NCBI RefSeq assembly: GCF_036621415.1 | Contig: NZ_CP030942.1 | Coordinates: 104,501-168,500, forward strand | From: Nitratireductor thuwali | GTDB taxonomy: Bacteria > Pseudomonadota > Alphaproteobacteria > Rhizobiales > Rhizobiaceae | Direction: 5' to 3' | Length of the DNA stretch: 64,000 bases | Part shown: positions 26,264 to 34,612 of the stretch, one piece after another | Position numbering within the stretch: the stretch's first letter is position 1 | Layout of the letters: each line of letters opens with the position of its first letter | Translations under genes and position numbers: made by a program | Notes under the pieces: model-generated | Seen by the model: the letters and a program-made list of their open reading frames with translations, nothing else | The model's database searches: none | Told to the model about the DNA's origin: nothing

Positions 26264-26905
26264 TCACCTGCCGAAATCGCGCTCCATCGCCGCAAGGAGG
26301 CTGTCGGTGGTCTCCATGCGGCAGTAGCCCTTGAAGGCATTGAGCGCGGCTTCGTGGCGGGCATGGGTATCGGTCGCGCAGCCATCCTTCACGCAGATCA
26401 TATGAAACCCCCGGTCCGCCCCGTCGCGGATCGTGTGGTCGATGCATTGGTCGGTGAGAAAGCCGGCGACGATGATCGTGTCCAGCCCGATATTGCGGAC
26501 GAGATACTCGAAATTGGTGGAATTGAAGAGGCTGGACGAGGTCTTAGGAATGACCATTTCGTCGCCGCACGGAGCGACTTCATCGATGACTTTTGCGTCC
26601 CACGATCCCTTGGCGATGAAGAAGTTCGACAGCTTGTAATCGAGGCTGCGGTCGCGCCCGTCCCCGGTGAAGTTCTCCATCACCGTATAGATGACCTCAA
26701 CACCCGATGCCCGCGCCCGGTCGATCAGCCGCGCGATATTGGCGATGACATGGCCGCGTGCCGCCTTGTAGAATTCCGGCCTCGGCTGGCGGTTCTCCTC
26801 GTCCATGACCCAGTTCTGGACATCGACGACCAGCAGCCCGCAGCGTTCCGCATGCAGCGGCTGCTCCCGCCTTTCGTAGACGTCCCGTGCGCGCGGCGCG
26901 CTCAT
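26264..26905 (-). CDS. Isochorismatase-family cysteine amidohydrolase (copy B)
   Basis: A 213-residue paralogue of the protein at 21978-22613 with the same triad: Asp28 (VVDVQN), Lys121 (IPKTSS) and Cys154 (LTDQCID). The ATG at 26905 overlaps the livM stop by 4 bp, so it is the last gene of livG-livF-livH-livM-amidase. Keeping one copy with the binding protein and one with the permeases suggests that the imported compound or its product is hydrolysed at an amide or ureido bond. Substrate not determinable. Confidence 0.88.
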   Translation of the reverse strand: MSAPRARDVYERREQPLHAERCGLLVVDVQNWVMDEENRQPRPEFYKAARGHVIANIARLIDRARASGVEVIYTVMENFTGDGRDRSLDYKLSNFFIAKGSWDAKVIDEVAPCGDEMVIPKTSSSLFNSTNFEYLVRNIGLDTIIVAGFLTDQCIDHTIRDGADRGFHMICVKDGCATDTHARHEAALNAFKGYCRMETTDSLLAAMERDFGR

Positions 26906-27957
26906 GGTTCTTTCCTCCCGCTGAACAGGCGCCGCACGACAGCCGGCTCCCCGCTGCCGAACAGACCCGCCGGTTTCAGATAGAGAACCAGGATCAGGCA
27001 CAGCGCCACGATCACCTGGCTCAGGCCGTAAAGGCCGACGCTTTCCTCCACCGGCCGCAGGGACTCCGACAGGATGGTAATGGCGGCGGCCGCGACCAGC
27101 GCGCCGGTGATGCTTCCCGATCCGCCGATCACCACCATGACGACGATGTTGAAGGCCAGAAGCACGGAATAGGTCTTGGGCGTGACCACGCTGATGAGAT
27201 GGGAAAGCAGCGCCCCCGCCATGGCGGCGAGAACGGCGCCGACGACGAAGGCCAGGATCTTCAGCCGGGCAGCGTTGATGCCGCTGCACTCGGCCGCCAG
27301 CTCGTTCTCCCGAACCGCCATCATGGCCCTGCCGAGCGACGAGAACTTCATCCGCCAGGTCAGCGCCACCACGAAGACCAGGAAGCCGAAGGCCCACCAG
27401 ACATTGACATGCCGGGGCAGGCCGCTGAGCCCCGCCCCGCCCCGGGTGATGCCGTCCCAGTTGGTGGCCAGCCCCTGGACGACGATGATAAGGCCAAGCG
27501 TGGCCACGGCCAGATAGTGACCCTTCAACCGCAGCACAGCGCCGCCGATGGCAAGCGCGACGATCCCGCCGGCAAGCCCGGCGATCAGCAGCGCCGGCAG
27601 CATGGAGAGTTCCGTCGCCGCCAGCCATTCCGGCAGGTCGGGCAGCATGGAGCCCTTGCGCCGCGCCGAAAATGTCAGGATGGCGGCAACATAGGCGCCG
27701 ATGGTCATGAAGGCCGGGTGCCCGAGCGAGAACAGCCCGGTGAGCCCATTGGTCAGGGTCAAGGAAACCGCGAGCGCCGCATTGATGAAGAGCAGCGCCA
27801 GCAAGGTGACGACATAGGCGCTGAAACCGTGCTGGGCCGCGAACACGGCTGCCGCGGCGGCAAGCACGGTAAGCGCGGCGGCGATAAACCCACCGCGCGG
27901 CACGACCGTCCCCACCGCCGTGTCGTTCGAAGGTTTCACTTCCTGGGTCGCCGCCAT
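26902..27957 (-). CDS. Branched-chain-type ABC transporter permease (LivM family)
   Basis: A 351-residue inner-membrane permease with roughly eight to ten hydrophobic helices. The LivM signatures are present: LTNGLTGLFSLGHPAFMTIGAY, a GLSGLPRH stretch and the VVMVVIGGSGSITGALVAAA coupling region. It starts one base after the LivH stop and overlaps amidase B by 4 bp. It forms the translocation pore with LivH. Confidence 0.94.
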   Translation of the reverse strand: MAATQEVKPSNDTAVGTVVPRGGFIAAALTVLAAAAAVFAAQHGFSAYVVTLLALLFINAALAVSLTLTNGLTGLFSLGHPAFMTIGAYVAAILTFSARRKGSMLPDLPEWLAATELSMLPALLIAGLAGGIVALAIGGAVLRLKGHYLAVATLGLIIVVQGLATNWDGITRGGAGLSGLPRHVNVWWAFGFLVFVVALTWRMKFSSLGRAMMAVRENELAAECSGINAARLKILAFVVGAVLAAMAGALLSHLISVVTPKTYSVLLAFNIVVMVVIGGSGSITGALVAAAAITILSESLRPVEESVGLYGLSQVIVALCLILVLYLKPAGLFGSGEPAVVRRLFSGRKEP

Positions 27958-27958
27958 G

Positions 27959-28849
27959 TCAAGCCCGCTCCTCGGTCTGGCGCACGAACAGGCCGGACGG
28001 CCGCACGAGCAGGATGACGATCAGAAGCAGAAAGACGAACGTGTCGCGATAGCCGGAAAATTCCTGCGGCAGCAGGCCAACGAACAACACTTCCGCAAGC
28101 CCCAGAATGTAGCCGCCCATCATCGCCCCGCCTATCGACCCGACGCCTCCGATGACGCAGGCGACGAACGCCTTGAGCCCCGGCACGAAGCCCAGCAGCG
28201 GATCGATCTGGCCGAACTTGCCGCCCCAGAACAGCCCGGACACGGCGGCCAGCGCGCTGCCGATGGCGAAGGCCGCCAGTATCGTCCGGTTCACGGCGAC
28301 GCCCATCAGGCGTGCGGCGGTAAGGTTCTCGGCCGTCGCTCGCATCGCCGTGCCCAGCCGCGTTCGATAAACGATCAGGAAAAGGCCTGCGATGAGCGCC
28401 AGCGTGAGGACAATGATGACGATATCCGTCAGCGAGGCATTGACGCCGCCGAGCCCGACGCGCTGCCGCATCCCGGCCGGAAACAGAAAGTTGCGCGGCT
28501 GACCTGAAAGGATCATCAAGGCGCTGTTCTGGATGGCGATGGAGACGGCGAGCGTCGCGATGAAGCCAGTCACCTGGCTTGCGCCGCGTATCGGCCGGAA
28601 AACGATCGTCTCGATGGTCATGCCCGCGATGGCCCCGATCGTGAGCACGAAGACGAGGATCAGGGGCCAGGGCACGCCGGCGGTCACCAGCGCCAGCGTC
28701 GAGAACGCACCGATCATCACGAGGTCGCCATGAGCGAAATTGATGAGGCGGACGATGCCGTAGATCATCGAAAAGCCGATGGCCACCAGTGCATACAGGC
28801 TGCCCAGCGCCAGCCCGTTTATGAGTTGCTGGAACAGATATTGGCTCAT
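27959..28849 (-). CDS. Branched-chain-type ABC transporter permease (LivH family)
   Basis: A 296-residue permease beginning MSQYLFQQLINGLALGSLYALVAIGF, with YGIVRLINFAHGDLVMIGAF and the late VACVIGGVGSIGGAMMGGYIL, all typical of LivH. It overlaps the LivF gene by 4 bp and is followed by LivM after 1 bp. It belongs to the minus-strand import operon starting at livG. Confidence 0.95.
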   Translation of the reverse strand: MSQYLFQQLINGLALGSLYALVAIGFSMIYGIVRLINFAHGDLVMIGAFSTLALVTAGVPWPLILVFVLTIGAIAGMTIETIVFRPIRGASQVTGFIATLAVSIAIQNSALMILSGQPRNFLFPAGMRQRVGLGGVNASLTDIVIIVLTLALIAGLFLIVYRTRLGTAMRATAENLTAARLMGVAVNRTILAAFAIGSALAAVSGLFWGGKFGQIDPLLGFVPGLKAFVACVIGGVGSIGGAMMGGYILGLAEVLFVGLLPQEFSGYRDTFVFLLLIVILLVRPSGLFVRQTEERA

Positions 28850-29568
28850 GCGGCGATCCCGAGATAGGACTGTCTCACCCGGTCGTTGCTGGCCAACTCC
28901 GCGCCCGTGCCGGAAAGGACGATGCGCCCGTTCTCCATCACATGGGCGGCGTCGGCCACCTCCAGCGCCATCGCCGCGTTCTGCTCGATGAGGAGAATGG
29001 TGACGCCGGTGGATTTCAGCCGTGCGATGACGTCGAAGATCTTCTCCACAACCTGCGGCGCAAGGCCCAGCGACGGCTCGTCGAGAAGCAGCATTCGCGG
29101 CCGCGCCAGAAGCGCCCGACCGATGGCCAGCATCATCTGTTCCCCACCCGAAAGAGATCCGGCGGCAAGGCCCGCGCGCTCGGCAAGGATGGGAAACAGG
29201 CTGTGCACCTCGTCGAGCGTTTCCCTGATCCGTACCTTGTCGCGCTGGGCATAGGCCCCCATCGCCAGGTTCTCGGCCACGCTCAGCGACTGGAATATCT
29301 GGCGTCCCTCGGGACAGTGGATCAGGCCCGCGCGCACGATCTTTTCCGAAGCCAGCCGGGTCAGATCGAATTCCTTGCCGCCGCTTCGCAAGATAGCCGT
29401 TCCCGAGCGTGGGCGCAGCAGTCCCGAGAGGGCCAGAAGCGTCGTGGACTTGCCCGCGCCGTTGGCGCCGATCAGCGCCGCCAGCTCCCCTTCCCTCACC
29501 TGGAACGAGACCCCCTTGAGGACATGCGTGGCGCCCCGGAAAACGTTGAGGTCGCGTATCTCAAGCAT
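28846..29568 (-). CDS. Branched-chain-type ABC transporter ATP-binding protein (LivF family)
   Basis: A 240-residue ATPase with Walker A GANGAGKSTTL, the LivF-specific segment LIHCPEGRQIFQSLSVAENL, signature LSGGEQMMLAIGRAL and Walker B MLLLDEPSLGLAP. The start overlaps the livG stop by 8 bp. It pairs with LivG as the nucleotide-binding dimer. Confidence 0.95.
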   Translation of the reverse strand: MLEIRDLNVFRGATHVLKGVSFQVREGELAALIGANGAGKSTTLLALSGLLRPRSGTAILRSGGKEFDLTRLASEKIVRAGLIHCPEGRQIFQSLSVAENLAMGAYAQRDKVRIRETLDEVHSLFPILAERAGLAAGSLSGGEQMMLAIGRALLARPRMLLLDEPSLGLAPQVVEKIFDVIARLKSTGVTILLIEQNAAMALEVADAAHVMENGRIVLSGTGAELASNDRVRQSYLGIAA

Positions 29569-30352
29569 GGGCCTTTTCCTTGCGCCCGGTTCCCAGATAG
29601 GCCTCGATCACGTCGGGGTCGCCCTGCACCGCCGCCGGTGTGCCCTCGGCGATGAGCTTGCCGCGGTTGAGCACCTGCACCCGGTCGCACAGGCCCATGA
29701 CGAGATGCATATCGTGCTCGACGACCAGCACGGCGATGCCGAACTCCTCGTTGATCTGGCGGATGAAGCCGACGAGATCCTGCGTTTCGGAAGGGTTGAG
29801 CCCGGCGGCCGGCTCGTCGAGCAGCAGTGCCGCCGGCCCGCCGGCCAGCGCGCGGCCGATCTCCACGCGCCTCTGGTCGCCATAGGAAAGGTCGCCGGCG
29901 CGCCGGTCGGCGAGCGCCGCCAGGCCGATGCGCTCCACGATGTCGCGGCCGACCCTGCGCAGCGTATCTTCCGCCCGCCAGAAGGAAGGGAGTTGCAGCA
30001 TGGTGGAAACCGTACTCGCGCCATGCCGCATGTGGCCCCCGCACATGATGTTCTCGAGCACGGACAGGTCGTCGAACAGCCTTATGTTCTGGAACGTCCG
30101 GGCAAGGCCGGCGCGGGCCATGGCATGCGGGGAAGCGCCGGTCATGTCGCGCCCGTCAACGTGGATCTTGCCCGACGAAGGCTTCAGGACGCCCGTCAGG
30201 AGGTTGAATGCGGTGGTCTTGCCCGCGCCGTTCGGCCCGATCAGGCCGACCAGATCGCCCTTTTCGAGCTTGAGGTCGTACCCGTCGACGGCCAGGAGCC
30301 CGCCAAATCGTTTCTCCAGCCCGCTCGCCTCGATAACCGGCGCGTCGCTCAC
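29561..30352 (-). CDS. Branched-chain-type ABC transporter ATP-binding protein (LivG family)
   Basis: A 263-residue ATPase with Walker A GPNGAGKTTAFNLLTG, the LivG feature GLARTFQNIRLFDDLSVLEN, signature LSYGDQRRVEIGRAL and Walker B LLLDEPAAGLNP. It is the first gene of the minus-strand operon and is divergent from the N-formylglutamate amidohydrolase gene. The AT-rich shared motif lies in the 130 bp between them. Confidence 0.95.
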   Translation of the reverse strand: MSDAPVIEASGLEKRFGGLLAVDGYDLKLEKGDLVGLIGPNGAGKTTAFNLLTGVLKPSSGKIHVDGRDMTGASPHAMARAGLARTFQNIRLFDDLSVLENIMCGGHMRHGASTVSTMLQLPSFWRAEDTLRRVGRDIVERIGLAALADRRAGDLSYGDQRRVEIGRALAGGPAALLLDEPAAGLNPSETQDLVGFIRQINEEFGIAVLVVEHDMHLVMGLCDRVQVLNRGKLIAEGTPAAVQGDPDVIEAYLGTGRKEKAHA

Positions 30353-30418
30353 GACATACCTGCTCCTCTTGTTTATGGGTCACGATAGGTCGGGCGGCGG
30401 ACATGCGTCAACAAAAAG

Positions 30419-30464
30419 ATACATCTTGCAATCAAACAACCTGATTTGTACCATTTCATACAAA
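30419..30464. promoter_or_regulatory. Putative operator/promoter region between livG and the FGase gene
   Basis: GATACAT (30419-30425) and CTGATTTGTACCATTTCATA (30441-30460) repeat words found upstream of the RpiR gene at 23970-24014. The distance between the two words is 22 bp here and 32 bp there, a difference of about one helical turn. The area is AT-rich and faces promoters in both directions. Confidence 0.45.
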
Positions 30465-30484
30465 GCATCCACGGAGCGGCCAGC

Positions 30485-31264
30485 GTGTCTGATTTGCAAG
30501 CAGCGACCAAGGGGCGGGTATTGGCCGCGCATGAGCCTCATCCTTTGGAAATGTTCAACGAAGCCGCCCAATCGCAATATCTGATTGTGTGCGAGCATGC
30601 CGGCAGGCGCATTCCCCAGAGCCTCGGCACGCTGGGCCTGCCGGAGGAAGACAGGCGCCGGCACATCGCCTGGGACATCGGCGCCAAGGCGGTTGCGATG
30701 GAACTGTCGGACATTCTCGCCGCGCCGCTTTTCACCCAGCGCTATTCCCGCCTCGTTTGCGACTGCAATCGCCGGCCCGATGTCGCCGCCTTCACGCCGG
30801 ATGTAAGCGAGGCGACCTCCATTCCGGGGAACCGCGACCTTTCCGAGGAAGACAGGCAGGCGCGGGCCGACGAGATCTTCTGGCCGTTTCATGACGCCAT
30901 CACCGCCGCCCTTGATGCGCGGCAGGAGAAGGGGCTGCCGACGAAACTGATCACCGTTCACACGTTCACGCCCGTTTATCTCGGCCGGTCCCGCCCGTGG
31001 GAAATCGGCGTGCTCTTCAACCGCGACCGCGGCTTCGCGGCTGCCATCGCGCGATGGCTGCAGGATAACACGGAGCTATGCGTGGGCGTGAACGAGCCCT
31101 ACGCGGTCGGCGACGAGACCGACTATGCCATCCCCGTGCACGGGGAAAGGCGCGGCATCCCCTGCGTCGAATTCGAGATCCGCAACGATCTCGTCGCCGG
31201 CCGGGCCGAGGCGCGGAGCTGGGCAGATCTCATCGCCCGCAGCGTCTCTGCGGTCGCCGCCTGA
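30485..31264 (+). CDS. N-formylglutamate amidohydrolase family protein
   Basis: A 259-residue FGase-family (HutG-like) enzyme that should release formate and glutamate, or cleave a related N-acyl amino acid. Family segments are VCEHAGRRIPQSLG, RLVCDCNRRPD, VHTFTPVYLGRSRPWEIG and NEPYAVGDETDYAIPVHG followed by CVEFEIRNDLV. The GTG at 30485 is chosen; a TTG at 30446 would put the start inside the AT-rich control region. Its place opposite the Liv operon, without any hut gene, suggests a use other than histidine breakdown. Confidence 0.87.
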   Translation: MSDLQAATKGRVLAAHEPHPLEMFNEAAQSQYLIVCEHAGRRIPQSLGTLGLPEEDRRRHIAWDIGAKAVAMELSDILAAPLFTQRYSRLVCDCNRRPDVAAFTPDVSEATSIPGNRDLSEEDRQARADEIFWPFHDAITAALDARQEKGLPTKLITVHTFTPVYLGRSRPWEIGVLFNRDRGFAAAIARWLQDNTELCVGVNEPYAVGDETDYAIPVHGERRGIPCVEFEIRNDLVAGRAEARSWADLIARSVSAVAA

Positions 31265-31369
31265 CGAATCGAAACCGAGCCGCAGGGCCCCATGTATCAA
31301 CATTTCGGTGAGCTCTCGTTACAAGGTGATGTTGCGCTTGTCCGCCCGCCGGCCGATGCTCGCAGCTGA

Positions 31370-31466
31370 AACTCCAGGAAAAGTGGAACCCGGTTCTCGT
31401 CGGAGTTGCGTAGGATCAAACTATTGGATCAGTTCAACGCTTCCGTGAAACGGTGGACTGATCTAG
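31370..31466. repeat. Rhizobial intergenic palindromic element
   Basis: The region from CCAGGAAAAGTGGAACCCGG through TTCCGTGAAACGGTGGACTG resembles a palindromic intergenic element that recurs in Mesorhizobium-type genomes. GATCAGT (31427-31433) and ACTGATC (31457-31463) form the arms of its right half. It overlaps the Mur ligase stop codon by a few bases. The remainder of 31265-31462 holds nothing else recognisable. Recognition is from memory of such repeats, hence modest confidence. Confidence 0.45.
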
Positions 31467-32884
31467 CTGCAGGTTTTCATCCAGGAGACCAGATGATGGA
31501 TGCGGGCGCCGTTGGACCCCTTGAACAGGACGATATCGCCATCGATCAGATCCCTGCTTAGCGCCACCTTCAGTTCATCCAGCGAGGCGGCATGGGCGCC
31601 GCGGCATGCGGCCGGGATTCTGTCCCAGAAATCTCCATATAACGCGCCCACCGCATATACCCGATCGATTGCGTTGGACGCGACGAGGGTAGCAAGTTCG
31701 CTGTGGTAGTTCCCGGCATTCTCACCGAGATCGAGCATCTCGCCGAGGACGGCGATACGCCGGCCCGCGCCCCTCTTCCCGCCCAGATGGCCAAGGGCGG
31801 CCCCCATTGAGCCGGGATTGGCGTTATACGCATCGTCGATGATTGTCAGACGCCGCCCTTTGAAGGTCAGTTGAAGCTCTTCGCCCCGGCCTGGCAACGC
31901 CTTGAAGGTGGACAGCCGTTCCATGGCGGGCTCCAGCGGATATCCCAGGGCCGCTGTCGCGGCCAATACCCCGAGAGAGTTCAAGGCCATGTGCGCGCCG
32001 CCCGCACCGACTTGATATCTCACCTGCCTTCCCTGGACCCGCGCGCGGACAAGTCCCTCGGCCGCGTCGTAGCTCAGCATCTGGAAGTCGCTGGCATCCG
32101 TGGCTCCATAATGCACGATCTCCAGCCCTTGCCCATGCGCGGCCTCGTGCACCGTCTCCCATTCCTGCATATCCCGATTAAGCACAGCGACGCCGCCCGG
32201 CGACATTCCCAGGAATATGGCGCGCTTCGTCATGGCTATATCCTTGGTCGTGCCGCGCTCGCCAAGATGCGCCGGCAGGATATTGGTGACCATGGCGACG
32301 TGCGGGCGCGCCATCCGGGCGCTTTGCGCCATTCGGCCGACGGCAAGCTCCAATACCAGGTGAGGCATCTCCCAGCCCATCGAGGCCAGGTTCCAGGCCA
32401 CGCCATGCGGCAGGTTGGCGTTGTGGGATGTCCGCGCAGCTCCGCCCCATGCCTCCAGAACATGAGACAGCATCGCCACTGCCGTGGTCTTGCCGGCGCT
32501 TCCTGTGACCGCCAGGACTTTGCCGCTCATGCGGCTGCGCGAATATCGTCCCATCGCCAGGATGGCCTCGCCGACATCGGGGACAGCCAGCGCCGGCACA
32601 TTGTGCAGCGGGGCTTCGCCGGTTTTGCCGACGATCAACCCCACCGGCCGCGGGTCCATATCCCGCACAATGCGGGGAAGGACACCTTTGCCTTCCTCCG
32701 GGCCGCGCACTGCCACGATATTGCCCGCGCGCATGGCCGGCGCATAGAGGCAGAGTCCGGTCGCGGACCACCCTTCCGGCGGGCGGACGAGCCAAGAACC
32801 GCCCGTCGCCTCTTCGATCAGGGCCGCCGTCCATTCGGGTGTCGTGCCCCGCACGGCAGAGGGCTCATGTGGGCGAATGGGCAT
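31463..32884 (-). CDS. Mur ligase family protein (MurF-like), linked to a secretion locus
   Basis: A 473-residue three-domain Mur ligase. An N-terminal substrate domain (about 1-118) precedes the ATP-binding central domain with P-loop VTGSAGKTT (residues 126-134), LELAVGRMAQSARMARPHVA and TNILPAHLGERGTTKDIAM. The C-terminal domain has IDDAYNANPGSMGAAL and AVLGEMLDLGENAGNYH. These are MurF features, but the N-terminal domain is atypical. The neighbours are an alpha/alpha-toroid protein (20 bp overlap) and a type I secretion system, not division genes. It probably forms an amide bond on a different acceptor; the nearby Asp-Ala repeat protein is one candidate. Confidence 0.85.
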   Translation of the reverse strand: MPIRPHEPSAVRGTTPEWTAALIEEATGGSWLVRPPEGWSATGLCLYAPAMRAGNIVAVRGPEEGKGVLPRIVRDMDPRPVGLIVGKTGEAPLHNVPALAVPDVGEAILAMGRYSRSRMSGKVLAVTGSAGKTTAVAMLSHVLEAWGGAARTSHNANLPHGVAWNLASMGWEMPHLVLELAVGRMAQSARMARPHVAMVTNILPAHLGERGTTKDIAMTKRAIFLGMSPGGVAVLNRDMQEWETVHEAAHGQGLEIVHYGATDASDFQMLSYDAAEGLVRARVQGRQVRYQVGAGGAHMALNSLGVLAATAALGYPLEPAMERLSTFKALPGRGEELQLTFKGRRLTIIDDAYNANPGSMGAALGHLGGKRGAGRRIAVLGEMLDLGENAGNYHSELATLVASNAIDRVYAVGALYGDFWDRIPAACRGAHAASLDELKVALSRDLIDGDIVLFKGSNGARIHHLVSWMKTCS

Positions 32885-34547
32885 GGTTGGCCTCCAGAAA
32901 CCTTAGGTAGGCGACGAACCCCGAAAGATAGTGCTCCACGTCGTCGATACGGACGCGAAAGGCGTGATGGCGGATGAAGAAGCTGCCGGTGATCCTGTCG
33001 GGATTGGCGAAGAACATGGAAAGCTCGGGCCAGAAGTGGCCGTTCAAAAGATGGTGGGCCCGCGCATGCAGGGCGCGGTAAAATTTGTCCAGATCCACGT
33101 CGGCCAGCAGATGTTTCAGTTCCGGCTGCCGCTGCAACCGGGCAATCATACACTCCGCTGCCATCATCAATTCGAGCAGCGTCGGAAAGGTCGTGATGCG
33201 ATTGAGGACGAAATCGAGATGATCGAGGAAATTGCGGATGCCGAATGCGTAGTAGCGTTCAAGCGGCCTGTACAGGGTAAGCTCGTTTACACAATAGCTC
33301 AGCCAGTGATCGTGTACCTTCCAATGTTGCGCCGCAATAAAATGCTCGAACGCACGCTCAACCGCGGCGAGCCAGCGCCCATCGCCCGTCAGCCCGTAAA
33401 GGCGCATGAGCCCGAAGGCGGCCTCGCCATCATAATATATGATGCGGAAATCCTCTTTCACCGTCAGCGACGGGTAGTTCAGGACATGGCTGAACCTGCC
33501 GCTGACCGCATCCTGCATGTGGAGGATGCCGGACGCCAATTGATCGAGCAGGCCGAGATAGCGATCCGTTCCCGTAAGCTCATTATACTTTACCAGCGCA
33601 AGGAGGCAGACCGCGTTGCCCCCGAGCTTGATCTCGTCGCCCTCATCGATGAGGAACGCGGCCATCCGCGATGGCGCAAGTTCGACGAGCCTGATCATTG
33701 TACCAGTCAGATAGTCTAAGGAACGGTCGATGGCGGCCTTGAGCTTTGCATCGCCGGTGACTTCCCATGCTTCAAGCATCGCATAGAGCGTGCTGGCGTG
33801 CCGCAGGCTGTTATAGGCGTTGATAGGGCGGTCGAAACATGGATGCCAGCCATAGATGAAGCGGCCCTCAGGACCGACCTGTGTCGCAAGGTAATCGCTG
33901 CCGCGTCTGATCAACGACCGCACATCACCCGGTTCCAGCCGGTCCAGCACCCGCCGGCTGGCGTCAGGGCCCGCGCCGTGAAGAAGAACGACGTCCTTCG
34001 ACTGGTCCGACGTGAAGGTACCCCGCGCCGAAAAGACATAGACCTGTTCGGCATCAACAAACTCGACCGTATCCAGTTGGTGGCGGCGACGGGCGTAGCG
34101 CTGGAAGTTCCGCTCATTCAGCACGGCATGCTCGACATCCGCGCCGCCATAAAGCATGGCGTTGGCGTTCAATTCGGTCTCAAGAAATGCCGTTTTGAAC
34201 TGGCGATCCAGAGACAGGCCGTTTCGAAAGTAGTTTCGCTTGGTCCTGCGGAGACGTTCTCGCAACTCCCGCCAGGTCACCGGTTCGACGCTCTCGACCC
34301 AGTCCACCCGAACCCATCGCGGCACCATTCGCTCGGCCGCTGCCGCGCGCCGCGCGCGGCCGGCGCCCTGTTTCCAAGTCCCCGCAAAATCCGTGCCGGT
34401 CGCGGTGACGACCTTTGCCTGTTTCTTGCCATCGCTGATCGAGAAGAAGAGCACATAGCCTGGAAAGGGCTCAGGCAGGGCGGCAGCCTCTTGTTGGACC
34501 GTAGGACGCAGCCGCGCCAGAAGTTGCGTAAGATGAGAGGGCTTCAC
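32865..34547 (-). CDS. Large (alpha/alpha)-toroid-type protein of unknown function
   Basis: A 560-residue cytoplasmic protein without a signal peptide. Residues 1-about 190 form a mixed, basic domain (GYVLFFSISDGKKQAKVVTA; FRNGLSLDRQFKTAFLETELN). From about 210 to the end, repeated helical hairpins carry aromatic motifs (YGWHPCFDRPINAYNSLRHA, RIIYYDGEAAFGLMRLYGLT, VERAFEHFIAAQHW), as in six-hairpin glycosidase, epimerase or LanC-like toroids. It overlaps the Mur ligase gene by 20 bp and follows hlyD by 65 bp. I do not recognise a named family. A carbohydrate- or peptide-modifying role is only inferred. Confidence 0.75.
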   Translation of the reverse strand: MKPSHLTQLLARLRPTVQQEAAALPEPFPGYVLFFSISDGKKQAKVVTATGTDFAGTWKQGAGRARRAAAAERMVPRWVRVDWVESVEPVTWRELRERLRRTKRNYFRNGLSLDRQFKTAFLETELNANAMLYGGADVEHAVLNERNFQRYARRRHQLDTVEFVDAEQVYVFSARGTFTSDQSKDVVLLHGAGPDASRRVLDRLEPGDVRSLIRRGSDYLATQVGPEGRFIYGWHPCFDRPINAYNSLRHASTLYAMLEAWEVTGDAKLKAAIDRSLDYLTGTMIRLVELAPSRMAAFLIDEGDEIKLGGNAVCLLALVKYNELTGTDRYLGLLDQLASGILHMQDAVSGRFSHVLNYPSLTVKEDFRIIYYDGEAAFGLMRLYGLTGDGRWLAAVERAFEHFIAAQHWKVHDHWLSYCVNELTLYRPLERYYAFGIRNFLDHLDFVLNRITTFPTLLELMMAAECMIARLQRQPELKHLLADVDLDKFYRALHARAHHLLNGHFWPELSMFFANPDRITGSFFIRHHAFRVRIDDVEHYLSGFVAYLRFLEANHAHSPT

Positions 34548-34612
34548 TGTGTCGATCCAGTTTCTGGTTCATGCGGAACGGCGGCGGATGGCGTCCCTTG
34601 CCGGCATGCTGT

